A DNA stretch of 43,840 nt from Ferruginibacter sp. (lineage in GTDB: Bacteria > Bacteroidota > Bacteroidia > Chitinophagales > Chitinophagaceae). The stretch lies in contig JANXSR010000359.1 in assembly GCA_025352625.1 (NCBI GenBank), positions 1 through 43,840 on the forward strand, in the 5' to 3' direction. The translations under genes and the position numbers were made by a program. The notes beneath the pieces were generated by a model, which did not search any database, was not told where the DNA came from, and was given only the letters and a program-made list of their open reading frames with translations. Of this stretch, positions 1-8,296 are shown in pieces; the stretch's first letter is position 1; the number at the start of each line of letters is the position of its first letter.

Positions 1-231
1 AGGCCCCATCATTTTTTTTACAAATGCAGGGGCTTCCGACATTTTATCTTGGGCATCCACCATGTCCTTATAGGCCTTTTCTGCCCTAACATAAGACGAG
101 ACAGAACTTATCAGTCCAAGGCCAGAACCAATAAAAGTTAAAATGGTCAGTATATTTAGTCCTGATGGTAAGGATGGCTTTTCACCTTCCGCAAAATCTA
201 AAACATTTGATGTTGAGTTGGAATCATTCAT
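1..231 (-). CDS. Small membrane protein, hypothetical (partial, C-terminus outside window)
   Basis: The reverse strand opens with ATG at 231 and stays open to the left edge (77 codons), so the C-terminus is missing. The N-terminus is polar (MNDSNSTSNVLDFAEG) and is followed by a hydrophobic helix at about residues 27-45 (LNILTILTFIGSGLGLISS). A charged, probably helical stretch comes next. The layout, a short cytoplasmic tail and then a membrane helix, is common among unnamed small Bacteroidota membrane proteins. I do not recognise a named family. It is divergent from the phosphoesterase gene beginning at 326, and the shared 94-base gap holds a 12-bp palindrome. Confidence 0.6.
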   Translation of the reverse strand, partial: MNDSNSTSNVLDFAEGEKPSLPSGLNILTILTFIGSGLGLISSVSSYVRAEKAYKDMVDAQDKMSEAPAFVKKMMGP

Positions 232-249
232 AATATAAATTTTTACCTA

Positions 250-261
250 AAGTAGCTACTT
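250..261. repeat. 12-bp perfect palindrome in a divergent intergenic region
   Basis: AAGTAGCTACTT reads the same on both strands. It lies between the divergent starts at 231 and 326, where an operator could sit. No second copy was seen in the gap, so a regulatory role is only a possibility. Confidence 0.25.
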
Positions 262-325
262 ATTTTTTTATATCAAAACCAATTATCCAATACTTTATAA
301 TTGATCCAATTTACCTTTGCTGATA

Positions 326-979
326 ATGGCAGCATTCATTCCGCATACTATTTTAAACAACACGTTTTTATTATCCGCAGATCGTTGTATTTTTTGGGAA
401 GATAAAAAAACGCTAATCCTTTCTGATCTGCATCTTGGCAAGACAGGCCATTTCAGAAAATCCGGCATTGCAATACCCCAGGCCGTTTTTAAAGAAGATA
501 TGCAACGGCTTGTTACGCTGCTACAAATATTTAAGCCGGAGCAAGTGGTTATTATTGGAGACATGTTTCACAGCGAAGGCAACAAGGAACATGACTTCTT
601 TTTAAAATGGCGGCAGGATTTTCCGGCATTGCCTATTCACCTGGTAAAAGGCAATCATGATATTTTAAAAGAAGGATGGTATTCACTTGCAGACATCACT
701 ATTCACAAATGCGAAATGGCAATAGGTGATTTTGTTTTTGTACATGATATAGAAGATTGTGCCATACCTGGTAACGGCTATATTTTTAGCGGCCACATTC
801 ACCCTTCCATTACTGTAAGAGGTCTTGGTAAACAGGCTTTAAAATTTCCTTGTTTTTATTTTGGCAAACAATATGCCGTACTGCCTGCCTTTAGCAAATT
901 CACCGGTACTTATGGCATTGAACCAAAAGCCGGTGAAACTGTTTTTGCATTGGTGAACCAAACCGTCATACAGCTTTAA
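326..979 (+). CDS. pdeM: Ligase-associated-type metallophosphoesterase PdeM
   Basis: Calcineurin-like phosphoesterase of about 217 residues. With the ATG at 326 as residue 1, the metal motifs appear in order: SDLHLGK (D34, H36), GDMFHS (D79), GNHD (109-112) and GHIHP (156-160). The DLHLGK signature and the length match the PdeM (ligase-associated DNA damage response endonuclease) family, which normally sits beside an LHR-type helicase, a DNA ligase and an exonuclease. None of those partners is visible here, so the DNA-repair role is inferred from family only. An in-frame TTG at 317 would add three residues, but the ATG fits the usual N-terminus better. The stop overlaps the next start by one base, so the two genes are probably cotranscribed. 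Confidence 0.85.
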   Translation: MAAFIPHTILNNTFLLSADRCIFWEDKKTLILSDLHLGKTGHFRKSGIAIPQAVFKEDMQRLVTLLQIFKPEQVVIIGDMFHSEGNKEHDFFLKWRQDFPALPIHLVKGNHDILKEGWYSLADITIHKCEMAIGDFVFVHDIEDCAIPGNGYIFSGHIHPSITVRGLGKQALKFPCFYFGKQYAVLPAFSKFTGTYGIEPKAGETVFALVNQTVIQL

Positions 980-1893
980 TGACAACTAACATTTTAAAAA
1001 TTGCATACGATTCTATTTACGCTTATCCGTTGCCGGAAGGCCATCGGTTTCCCATGCTGAAATATGAACTGATACCTGCACAATTGTTACACGAAGGAAC
1101 CATTGCGGATAACAATATTTTTTCTCCGGCTGTTTGCCCGGATGAAATTATTTTATGGACACACGATAAAGCTTATTTAGAGCGATTACATAACCAAACG
1201 TTATCGGCCAAGGAGCAGCGTCATATTGGATTTCCACAATCGCAAGCCTTAACACAAAGAGAATTGATTATTGCACAAGGCACCATTGACTGCTGCCATT
1301 ACGCTATGCAAAACGGTGTGGCGATGAATGTGGCCGGTGGCACCCATCATGCTTTTGCTGACAGGGGCGAAGGATTTTGTATGCTCAACGATATAGCGAT
1401 TGCAGCCAATTATTTATTACACAAAGATCTGGCCCAACAAATTTTAATTATTGATCTGGATGTACACCAGGGCAATGGCACCGCCAGGTTATTTGAAAAT
1501 GAAAAAAGGGTGTTCACCTTTAGTATGCATGGCGAACACAACTACCCTTTTCACAAAGAAAAAAGTGACCTAGATGTGCCGTTAAAAGATGGTATTGGTG
1601 ATACCGAATATTTAGATTTACTAAAAGCCATTTTACCAAAATTGATTGATGAAGTAAAACCCGATATAGCTTTCTTTTTATCAGGCGTAGATATTTTAGC
1701 TACCGACCGTTATGGCAAATTAAAAGTATCGATGGATGGATGCAGGCAGAGAGACGCTGTTGTTTTTAACCTGCTGAAACAACATCGCATTCCCTGTGTA
1801 GTTTCGATGGGCGGCGGATACAGTGCTGATGTGAAAATTATTACAGAGGCGCATTGTAATACTTTCAGGATGGCTTTAAAATTATTCTTTTAA
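979..1893 (+). CDS. Histone deacetylase family hydrolase (AcuC/acetylpolyamine amidohydrolase type)
   Basis: Zinc-dependent deacetylase-like protein of 304 residues. The arginase/deacetylase-fold motifs are present: THHAF (H123, H124, the general base pair), LDVHQGNGT (zinc ligands D161 and H163), SGVD (third ligand D238) and GGGYS (Y281, the transition-state tyrosine). Bacterial relatives remove acetyl groups from small molecules such as polyamines or from proteins. The true substrate cannot be read from the sequence. The start ATG shares one base with the pdeM stop, implying translational coupling. All catalytic residues look intact, so it is probably active in the cytoplasm (no signal peptide). 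Confidence 0.88.
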   Translation: MTTNILKIAYDSIYAYPLPEGHRFPMLKYELIPAQLLHEGTIADNNIFSPAVCPDEIILWTHDKAYLERLHNQTLSAKEQRHIGFPQSQALTQRELIIAQGTIDCCHYAMQNGVAMNVAGGTHHAFADRGEGFCMLNDIAIAANYLLHKDLAQQILIIDLDVHQGNGTARLFENEKRVFTFSMHGEHNYPFHKEKSDLDVPLKDGIGDTEYLDLLKAILPKLIDEVKPDIAFFLSGVDILATDRYGKLKVSMDGCRQRDAVVFNLLKQHRIPCVVSMGGGYSADVKIITEAHCNTFRMALKLFF

Positions 1894-2020
1894 AAGCTGG
1901 CTTATTTTAATTGTATGTGTTGTATCCATGTAAATAAAAACAGAAGTTTACAATACAGATTTTTGTAATTATCTTGATTACAATATTACCAGTTTTACAT
2001 AATTCCCAGATAACGCAATT

Positions 2021-2028
2021 TATATTTG
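2021..2028 (+). promoter_or_regulatory. Bacteroidota -7 box for the Pr6Pr/chromate gene group
   Basis: TATATTTG matches the TAnnTTTG -7 element and ends 27 bases before the ATG at 2056. No clear TTTG -33 box is seen at the usual spacing. The TTG that would extend the following gene upstream is part of this box, which argues for the ATG as the start. Confidence 0.5.
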
Positions 2029-2055
2029 AACATTTATCTTTTACAAAAAATAATT

Positions 2056-2697
2056 ATGGAAAATCAGGCGCTAAAAAAAGGATTTACCTATATTGTTATC
2101 GTTGTTGGCCTGTTTGGCATTATGCTGCAATTTATTTTAATGTTACAAACAAGGCAGGTTACATTACCGGAATCCATCGTTCGGTTCTTTAGTTTTTTTA
2201 CCATACTTTCCAATATACTGGTAGTAATTTTTTTTATTGGCCACCTGTTACCGGGTGTAAAAAAACTGCACCCTTTTGTAAACAAAAATGAAGTAGCTAC
2301 TGCTGTTAGCATGTACATAATTACCGTTGGTGTTGTGTACCAAACCATTCTCAGGCAACCTATTCCATTACAGGGCTGGCCACGTGTAGCTGATGACATT
2401 TTACATCTTTATATCCCGTTATTGATGCTGTTGTATTGGATAGTATTTATAGCCGATAAAAAAATAGCTGCAACAACAATTCCTTATTGGTTAATTTATC
2501 CGATAGTCTATTTAGTATACACTTTAATAAGAGGACACTTTGTACACTTTTATCCTTACCCGTTTGTGAATGTAACTGCATTGGGTTATAGAAAGGTACT
2601 GCTCAACAGTACAATGTTGGTAGCATTCTTTTTAGGCTTATCTTATATTTTGGCAGCCATTGCCAACTGGCGCCATAAAAACAAATCAGCCGGTTAA
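2056..2697 (+). CDS. Pr6Pr family integral membrane protein
   Basis: A 213-residue polytopic membrane protein with about six hydrophobic segments. The FFTILSNILVV segment after the first helix and the later IPLLMLLYWIVF segment are typical of the Pr6Pr family, related to FAR-17a/AIG1-like proteins, whose function in bacteria is not established. The ATG at 2056 was chosen because the alternative TTG at 2026 falls inside a -7 promoter box. The stop is 12 bases before the ChrB-AraC gene, so it may be the first gene of that transcript. No catalytic residues can be pointed to with confidence. Confidence 0.75.
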   Translation: MENQALKKGFTYIVIVVGLFGIMLQFILMLQTRQVTLPESIVRFFSFFTILSNILVVIFFIGHLLPGVKKLHPFVNKNEVATAVSMYIITVGVVYQTILRQPIPLQGWPRVADDILHLYIPLLMLLYWIVFIADKKIAATTIPYWLIYPIVYLVYTLIRGHFVHFYPYPFVNVTALGYRKVLLNSTMLVAFFLGLSYILAAIANWRHKNKSAG

Positions 2698-2709
2698 ATC
2701 CCTCATTGC

Positions 2710-3579
2710 ATGAAATGGATAACAAGAGAACGACCCAAAATTGACCGCATAGCCTGTCCCTGGTTAATTAAACATTTTGTTGATAAAGATGCAATATTCA
2801 TCTACGTTCCCTTTAGCCAGGTTATTGAAAAAGCCAGAGAATTAAATGCCATTCCTTTTGATGTGCCGGATGTGGAATTAACGCATTTTGGAGACCAATG
2901 TACATTTGACTGCATCATAAAAAAATATAAAATAGAAGATCCTGCCGTAGCAATTATGGCGGTCATTATTCGAGGGGCGGACACAGACCGGCACGAAATA
3001 GCCGATGAAGCTGCAGGTCTGTGGGCTATTTCTGCCGGGCTTGCGCATAACATTACAAACGATCAGCAGCTACTGGAAACAGGCATGATTATCTATGACG
3101 CTTTATACTCCTGGGCCAATCATTTGTATAAACAAAAGCATTTAAAAAACAGCCCGTTTGAAAACCTGTTGCACGATGTGTATACAAAGTTTTTAAAAAC
3201 AAAAACCGTTAATAAAAAGAAAATTCCTGATTGGGTAAAAGGACTGAAAGAAATTATCCAGGACCAGGTAGATACACAATTAACATTCGATCTAAAAAAA
3301 ATATCCAATGATTTAGCATTGCATCCCTCTTACCTGTCAAGAGAATTTTCAAAATATTTTGAAGACTTAAACTTTGGCGAATACGTGCGGAAAATCCGCA
3401 TAGAAAAAGCGATTACCCTGATACAAAATTCTAATTATTCGCTAACAGAAATCGCCTACCTCACGGGATTCTCTGACCAAAGCCATTTCACCAGGATATT
3501 TAAACAGCACACAGGAAATAACCCTTCGTTATACAGGAAAAATTTTAAAAAAAGTAACGCAAATACAAAAGGTAAATAA
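2710..3579 (+). CDS. ChrB-domain protein fused to an AraC-type DNA-binding domain
   Basis: Residues 1-140 match the chromate-resistance ChrB C-terminal domain (ERPKIDRIACPWLI, then LTHFGDQCTFD and RGADTDRHEIADEA). Residues about 175-280 are an AraC/XylS helix-turn-helix pair (HPSYLSREFSKYF, then LTEIAYLTGFSDQSHFTRIF). In known chromate operons ChrB is a chromate-responsive regulator, so here the sensing module seems attached to a different DNA-binding module. The domain order makes it a likely one-component regulator of the downstream chrA and superoxide dismutase genes. It begins 12 bases after the membrane protein gene and is followed by a 147-base gap before chrA. Domain assignments are firm; the regulatory role is inferred. 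Confidence 0.85.
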   Translation: MKWITRERPKIDRIACPWLIKHFVDKDAIFIYVPFSQVIEKARELNAIPFDVPDVELTHFGDQCTFDCIIKKYKIEDPAVAIMAVIIRGADTDRHEIADEAAGLWAISAGLAHNITNDQQLLETGMIIYDALYSWANHLYKQKHLKNSPFENLLHDVYTKFLKTKTVNKKKIPDWVKGLKEIIQDQVDTQLTFDLKKISNDLALHPSYLSREFSKYFEDLNFGEYVRKIRIEKAITLIQNSNYSLTEIAYLTGFSDQSHFTRIFKQHTGNNPSLYRKNFKKSNANTKGK

Positions 3580-3726
3580 CATACTATTTATTTATCACAA
3601 CGCTCAATAAATTTGTTGTACAAATTGTAAAACACCCTGATAAAATTTTATAATCGTTTTAATTTTTAGAAACAGGTTGCGGCAACATTGTGAATTTTAT
3701 AAAATCATTCTTAAAACAACCGCTTC

Positions 3727-4893
3727 ATGAGCAACCAGCCGACATACAGTTTACGACAGCTCGTTCTTTATTTTTTAAAACTCGGTACCACTGGCTTTGG
3801 CGGCCCCGTAGCATTGGTAGGCTACATGCACAAAGACCTTGTTGAAAATCGTAAATGGATATCAGAAGAAGAATACAAACAGGGTTTGGCACTGGCACAG
3901 CTGGCACCCGGCCCATTGGCTGCACAGTTGGGCATTTACCTTGGCTTTGTACACTATCGAATTATAGGTGCCACCCTGGCTGGTCTTGCCTTTATTATTC
4001 CTTCTTTTATTATGGTGGTATTGTTAGGGATGGCTTACAAACTATATGGCGGTCTTGCCTGGATGCAAGCCGTATTCTATGGTGTTGGTGCAGCCGTAAT
4101 TGGTATCATTGCCAATAGTTCTTATAAACTCACCACCAAATCAATTGGCAAATTCAATGCAGTTTCCTTCAAAAAAAACTGGTTGCTTTGGCTGTTTTTT
4201 ATAACAGCAGCAGCCATTACATTTCTTACCCAACAGGAGCAGGTTTTATTGTTTGTAGCAGCGGGACTTATTTATATGTTTGTAAAAGCACCACCCAACT
4301 GGTTTACCAATAAAATAGCCAATTCATTTGTATTGCTGCAAATAGGTTTCTGGAATTTTGAACCGGGTATACTGGGCAAAATTGGATTATTTTTTGCCAA
4401 AGCAGGCACATTTGTTTTTGGCAGTGGCTTGGCAATTGTTCCATTTTTACATGCCGGCGTTGTAACCGAAAATCATTGGTTAACAGAACAACAATTTTTA
4501 GATGCAGTAGCTGTTGCCATGATTACACCCGGGCCGGTTGTAATTACTGTTGGCTTTATCGGTTATTTGGTGGCCGGCTTTCCGGGTGCCTGTGTTGCAG
4601 CGGCGGCTACCTTTTTACCCTGCTATTTGTTAACCGTTATTCCGGCACCCTACTTTAAAAAAATAGCTGCTAATCATTCTATCAAGGCCTTTGTTGATGG
4701 CATAACAGCAACTGTAGTGGGCGCACTGGTTGGTGCCGTAATTGTAATTGCAACCAGAAGCATCATTGACGTTAACACAGCATTAATAGCAATTGCAACC
4801 GTATTTGCATTACTTTACATCAAAAAAATACAGGAGCCTTATATCATTGCCATTGCAGCATTAATTGGTATCCTGATAAAATTAATTTTATGA
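3727..4893 (+). CDS. chrA: Chromate efflux transporter ChrA (long-chain CHR family)
   Basis: A 388-residue transporter of the CHR family, made of two homologous halves as in long-chain members. The first half has TGFGGPVALVGYM followed by LAPGPLAAQLGIYLGF. The second repeats the pattern with FVFGSGLAIVPFLHAGVV and ITPGPVVITVGFIGY. Around ten to twelve hydrophobic helices are visible. ChrA exports chromate across the inner membrane, driven by the proton motive force. It lies behind the ChrB-AraC gene, and its stop overlaps the start of the superoxide dismutase gene in ATGA, so the two are translationally coupled. Short members of the family may carry other anions, but the context favours chromate. 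Confidence 0.92.
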   Translation: MSNQPTYSLRQLVLYFLKLGTTGFGGPVALVGYMHKDLVENRKWISEEEYKQGLALAQLAPGPLAAQLGIYLGFVHYRIIGATLAGLAFIIPSFIMVVLLGMAYKLYGGLAWMQAVFYGVGAAVIGIIANSSYKLTTKSIGKFNAVSFKKNWLLWLFFITAAAITFLTQQEQVLLFVAAGLIYMFVKAPPNWFTNKIANSFVLLQIGFWNFEPGILGKIGLFFAKAGTFVFGSGLAIVPFLHAGVVTENHWLTEQQFLDAVAVAMITPGPVVITVGFIGYLVAGFPGACVAAAATFLPCYLLTVIPAPYFKKIAANHSIKAFVDGITATVVGALVGAVIVIATRSIIDVNTALIAIATVFALLYIKKIQEPYIIAIAALIGILIKLIL

Positions 4894-5615
4894 ACAGAGC
4901 CAACTTTTTAAAATCAGGAACCTTGTTAGGTGCAGCATCGCTGCTTTCAACAGGCAATGCCTTTTCACAAAATTTAACCGATAATAATATTGATAAACTG
5001 GTAGATACCAATGGCAACTATATAATGCAGGCATTGCCTTACAGCGAGAATTTTTTAGAGCCTTATATGGATGCAGAAACCATGCACCTGCATTACACTT
5101 TCCATCACGGTGGAGCGGTAAAGGGTGCTAACAAAGATTTGCAGATGATTAAAAAAGCATTGGACGAAAACAATTTGGAAACAGTTGATTTGTGGACAAA
5201 GAAATTATCCTACCATTTTTCATCGCATGTGTTGCATTCTATTTTTTGGACAAATCTTACCAATAAAAAAAATGAACCCTCCGGCGAATTGCAGAAACGA
5301 ATTGAAAAAAACTTTGGCAGCTTCGACAGGTTAAAATCATTGATAGCCGCCACTTCAAAAAATGTAGATGGCAACGGCTGGGGCATTGTTGCCTATCAGC
5401 CTTACAGTGATAGTTTAACTGTTTTGCAATGCGAGAATCATGAGAAACTTACCCAATGGGGAGCCATTCCGTTATTGGTAATAGATGTTTGGGAACATGC
5501 CTACTACTTAAAATATAAAAATAAAAGAACAGATTTTGTTGATGCTGTATTCAATATTATTAACTGGGATAATGTGGCACAACGGTTGAATGATGCAACA
5601 AAACTGACTAAATAA
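4890..5615 (+). CDS. Exported Fe/Mn superoxide dismutase, ChrC-like
   Basis: Iron/manganese superoxide dismutase of 241 residues. All four metal ligands are visible: H68 (MHLHYTFHHGG), H116 (SSHVLHSIFW), D199 and H203 (VIDVWEHAYY). The first 27 residues (MNRANFLKSGTLLGAASLLS and onward to FSQ) look like an export signal. It resembles a Tat leader but has only one arginine in the motif, so the route is uncertain. The start overlaps the chrA stop by four bases. In the chrBACF operon of Ochrobactrum, chrC also encodes a superoxide dismutase, so this gene likely removes superoxide formed when chromate is reduced, here probably outside the cytoplasm. Confidence 0.88.
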   Translation: MNRANFLKSGTLLGAASLLSTGNAFSQNLTDNNIDKLVDTNGNYIMQALPYSENFLEPYMDAETMHLHYTFHHGGAVKGANKDLQMIKKALDENNLETVDLWTKKLSYHFSSHVLHSIFWTNLTNKKNEPSGELQKRIEKNFGSFDRLKSLIAATSKNVDGNGWGIVAYQPYSDSLTVLQCENHEKLTQWGAIPLLVIDVWEHAYYLKYKNKRTDFVDAVFNIINWDNVAQRLNDATKLTK

Positions 5616-5632
5616 TTAATTTCAAATAAGAG

Positions 5633-6868
5633 TTAACCAAGTTTTCTTCTCTCCAGTTCCTTCCTTATCAACCCAAGCTCCCTGCCTGTTTGTCCTCCTA
5701 CAGATGAGTTTTCCTGCGCTCTTCGCATCAGGTAAGGAATTACATCTTTAATAGGGCCAAAGGGTAAATACTTACTTACCGAACAGCCGGCTTTTGCTAA
5801 ATTAAAAGTGATGTTATCACTCATGCCATACAATTGAGAAAAATGAACATGAGGGTGATTGAGCGGAATATTTTTTTGTTGTAATAATTCAGTAGCGGTT
5901 AAATTGGTTTGCTCGTTGTGCGATGCAATAATAACGGCAATAATATCCAGGTGTTCAATAGCAAATTTTACTGCATCATCATAGTCTTTGTCTGTACGCT
6001 CTTTATCAGCTTGTATGGGTGAGGAATAATTCATTTCTGCTGCACGCAATCTTTCCTTTTCCATGTAAGCACCCCGAACCAGTTTGGCACCCAATACAAA
6101 ATTTCTTTCTGCCGCCGCTTCGTAAGAATCACGTAAAAATTTAAACCGGTCGTGGCGGTAGAGTTGTATGGTATTGTACACTACTACCTTTTGTTTGTTA
6201 AATGTATCCATCATTAGGATGGTGAGCGCATCCACCGGATCCTGTATCCATGTTTCTTCTGCATCCACCAGCACACCTATTTTCTTTTCTGCCGCAGCTT
6301 CACAAATACGCAGCATGCGAACCCTCACACGGTGCCATTCCTCCTTTTCTGCTGTGGGTAAATTTTCTATTACTGATAGATAACGTTTCATCAACGTACC
6401 GGTAGCTTTGTTCATTAGCTCATCAATTTTTTCCAGCAAAGCAAAACGTGAAAAACCGGTTACCTTAACGCTCATAAAAGGAATGTTCGGTTGAGTGGCA
6501 GCATAATTAATTACCCGTATAAATTCTTCGGTAGAATGATCGAAACCCGTTTCTCCGTCATCGCCACCTTCTACTCCATAATCAAGAATTACCTCTACCT
6601 GATAGGCACCCAGTTTTTTAGCAACAGGCGCCGTTTCTTCCAATGTTTCTCCTCCAACAAATTGTTGAAAAATGGTTTTTTTTATTACAGGTGTTGTAAA
6701 AGGCAATTGCCATTTAATAGCAAGTGGAGTAAATTTTAAACCTAGGTTTACCAGCCAGGGTTTACCCATGGCGCTAAATAAAAAATGAGCGTTCTTTAAT
6801 TCTGCATTTTTTTTATAAGCAAATGCAGACTCCGTATTATCGAATGAAATAGAATGATTAGTACTCAT
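5633..6868 (-). CDS. Proline dehydrogenase
   Basis: Single-domain FAD-dependent proline dehydrogenase of 411 residues, which oxidises proline to pyrroline-5-carboxylate. It has the TIM-barrel family motifs LVRGAYMEKER, ASHNEQ, FSQLYGMSDNI and, near the C-terminus, PYLMRRAQENSS, where the paired arginines bind the substrate carboxylate. The protein lacks the aldehyde dehydrogenase half found in bifunctional PutA. The ATG at 6868 is preferred over a TTG at 6889 because that TTG lies in a -7 promoter box. It is convergent with the superoxide dismutase gene, with only 17 bases between stops and no obvious terminator. Confidence 0.92.
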   Translation of the reverse strand: MSTNHSISFDNTESAFAYKKNAELKNAHFLFSAMGKPWLVNLGLKFTPLAIKWQLPFTTPVIKKTIFQQFVGGETLEETAPVAKKLGAYQVEVILDYGVEGGDDGETGFDHSTEEFIRVINYAATQPNIPFMSVKVTGFSRFALLEKIDELMNKATGTLMKRYLSVIENLPTAEKEEWHRVRVRMLRICEAAAEKKIGVLVDAEETWIQDPVDALTILMMDTFNKQKVVVYNTIQLYRHDRFKFLRDSYEAAAERNFVLGAKLVRGAYMEKERLRAAEMNYSSPIQADKERTDKDYDDAVKFAIEHLDIIAVIIASHNEQTNLTATELLQQKNIPLNHPHVHFSQLYGMSDNITFNLAKAGCSVSKYLPFGPIKDVIPYLMRRAQENSSVGGQTGRELGLIRKELERRKLG

Positions 6869-6886
6869 ACAATTTGAATGTGTGGG

Positions 6887-6894
6887 CAAATATA
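6887..6894 (-). promoter_or_regulatory. -7 box of the proline dehydrogenase gene
   Basis: On the reverse strand this reads TATATTTG, a perfect match to TAnnTTTG, ending 18 bases before the ATG at 6868. No TTTG -33 element is present at the normal distance. Confidence 0.55.
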
Positions 6895-7027
6895 AGCAAT
6901 CCGTTTTGAGTGCTTTTACAGCATCAAAGAAGAATTACCGGCTTTAATTCAGTAATGTATTTTACTTTCAAAAAATAAGCGCAAACAATAATTATTATTC
7001 AACTAACAACATTAATTTTTAGGAAAT

Positions 7028-7744
7028 TTATATTGCCTGGTGATTAAAAGGCTGCAGTACCATTTCGCTTACTACACCGCTTGTTGGCTGCTGGCACAAA
7101 AACCAGATTGCTTTGGCAGCTTCTTCGGCTTGTACCATTTTTTCACGCTGCACTTTTAATTCAATGGTATCCCAAAAAGAAGAATCCACTCCACCTAAAA
7201 ATAAATTGGTAATGCGTATGTCTGTTCGTTTTAGTTCTTCCCTGATACTTTGCATCATACCTGTTAATCCATATTTACTGGCGCTGTAAGCAGCCGCACC
7301 CGCCATGGGCACTTTGCCCAACATGCCGGGGATATTGATGATAAGCCCTTTCTTCACTTCTTTCATTGCAGGTAAAAATGCTTTTACCAATAAAAAAGGG
7401 GCATACAAATTATAGTGGAGTGTTTTTAAAAAATCAGCTTCTGTTAATGTGTCCATTGGCTTTATAATGCCAATACCTGCTGCATTTACAAGAATGTCAA
7501 TGGAAGCCAGCTGCTGAAAATATTTTTCTTTTAATTCATTTACTGCATCTGGTTGAGAAATATCCAACGCAAGTATTCTTTCAACTGGTATATTATTTTC
7601 TGTTGCCACCTGTTGCAATTTGGCCACATTACGGCCTGCAAGAAAAAGCTTTGCACCGCTGCTAGCTAATAATTTTGTAACGCTTGAACCAATACCGCCG
7701 GTTGCGCCCACTACCAGTATATTTTTTCCATTTAATGTTTCCAT
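7028..7744 (-). CDS. Short-chain dehydrogenase/reductase (SDR)
   Basis: Classical-length SDR (about 238 residues) with a Rossmann nucleotide site GATGGIG, the NAAGIG motif and the YSASK active-site pair. The catalytic serine normally found in a hydrophobic-NxSS segment is absent. Here that segment reads INIPGMLG, so the subfamily may use a different residue or have altered activity. Substrate is unknown. ATG starts exist at 7762 and 7744; METLNGKNILVVG from 7744 gives the usual distance from the N-terminus to the glycine motif. It stands alone, divergent from the small TIGR03643 gene. Confidence 0.82.
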   Translation of the reverse strand: METLNGKNILVVGATGGIGSSVTKLLASSGAKLFLAGRNVAKLQQVATENNIPVERILALDISQPDAVNELKEKYFQQLASIDILVNAAGIGIIKPMDTLTEADFLKTLHYNLYAPFLLVKAFLPAMKEVKKGLIINIPGMLGKVPMAGAAAYSASKYGLTGMMQSIREELKRTDIRITNLFLGGVDSSFWDTIELKVQREKMVQAEEAAKAIWFLCQQPTSGVVSEMVLQPFNHQAI

Positions 7745-7862
7745 AATAAAGTATTTCACCATCAAACAAAGCTGTACTCATTTTGTTTAATAAATCCTGT
7801 AAAATGAATGCGGCGCATTGATACCGTTATTTTATCAGCACATAAATTAACCAGGATATAAA

Positions 7863-8144
7863 ATGGAAAAAATAGCATTTACGGATAAAGAGATAGACCG
7901 CATTATTGAAATGGCATGGGAAGACCGTACAACTTTTGAAGCAATTGAAGTTCAGTTTGGTTTAAAAGAAAAGGAAGTTATTGAGCTGATGCGCAAAGAG
8001 ATGAAGGCCTCCAGTTTTAAAATGTGGCGCAAGCGCACCAATGGAAGAACTACCAAACATGCTGCGCTGAGAGGTGATGGGGCGAATCGTTTTAAATGTA
8101 AAAGTCAGCGGGCAATAACACATAATAAAATTAGTAAAAGGTAA
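7863..8144 (+). CDS. TIGR03643/DUF2805 family small protein
   Basis: A 93-residue basic protein. The N-terminal half (FTDKEIDRIIEMAWEDRTTF, then FGLKEKEVIELMRK) predicts a helix-turn-helix-like unit. It is followed by the conserved KMWRKRTNGRTTKHA and a basic tail ending NKISKR. This pattern fits the TIGR03643 (DUF2805) family, conserved in Bacteroidota and some other groups but without a known function. Nucleic-acid binding is a guess from its charge. The length looks complete. Confidence 0.8.
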   Translation: MEKIAFTDKEIDRIIEMAWEDRTTFEAIEVQFGLKEKEVIELMRKEMKASSFKMWRKRTNGRTTKHAALRGDGANRFKCKSQRAITHNKISKR

Positions 8145-8200
8145 CTGCCTGATTTTTCAGTTGCAGGTATTGCAATCAGTTTATTGATGCGTTGCCACAA

Positions 8201-8238
8201 AAAGCAATGTTGCTTTACCGGGGTTTACACCCGTAAAC
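8201..8238. repeat. Two small hairpins between DUF2805 and thioesterase genes
   Basis: AAAGCAA-TG-TTGCTTT at 8201-8216 and GTTTAC-ACCC-GTAAAC at 8223-8238 form two neighbouring stem-loops in the gap. Neither is followed by a strong T run, so terminator function is uncertain. Confidence 0.3.
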
Positions 8239-8274
8239 TAACTATCCTAAAATCATACATCAGCCATTGCTCCT

Positions 8275-8282
8275 TATCTTTG
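8275..8282 (+). promoter_or_regulatory. -7 box of the acyl-CoA thioesterase gene
   Basis: TATCTTTG is an exact TAnnTTTG match ending 14 bases before the ATG at 8297. It supports that ATG over the in-frame TTG at 8267, which lies upstream of the box. Confidence 0.55.
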
Positions 8283-8296
8283 CGCAAACTGAATAC

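Noticed and set aside
2026..2055. TTG start for the Pr6Pr protein
   Set aside because: This TTG is the last three bases of a perfect -7 promoter box, so it is likely upstream of the transcription start.
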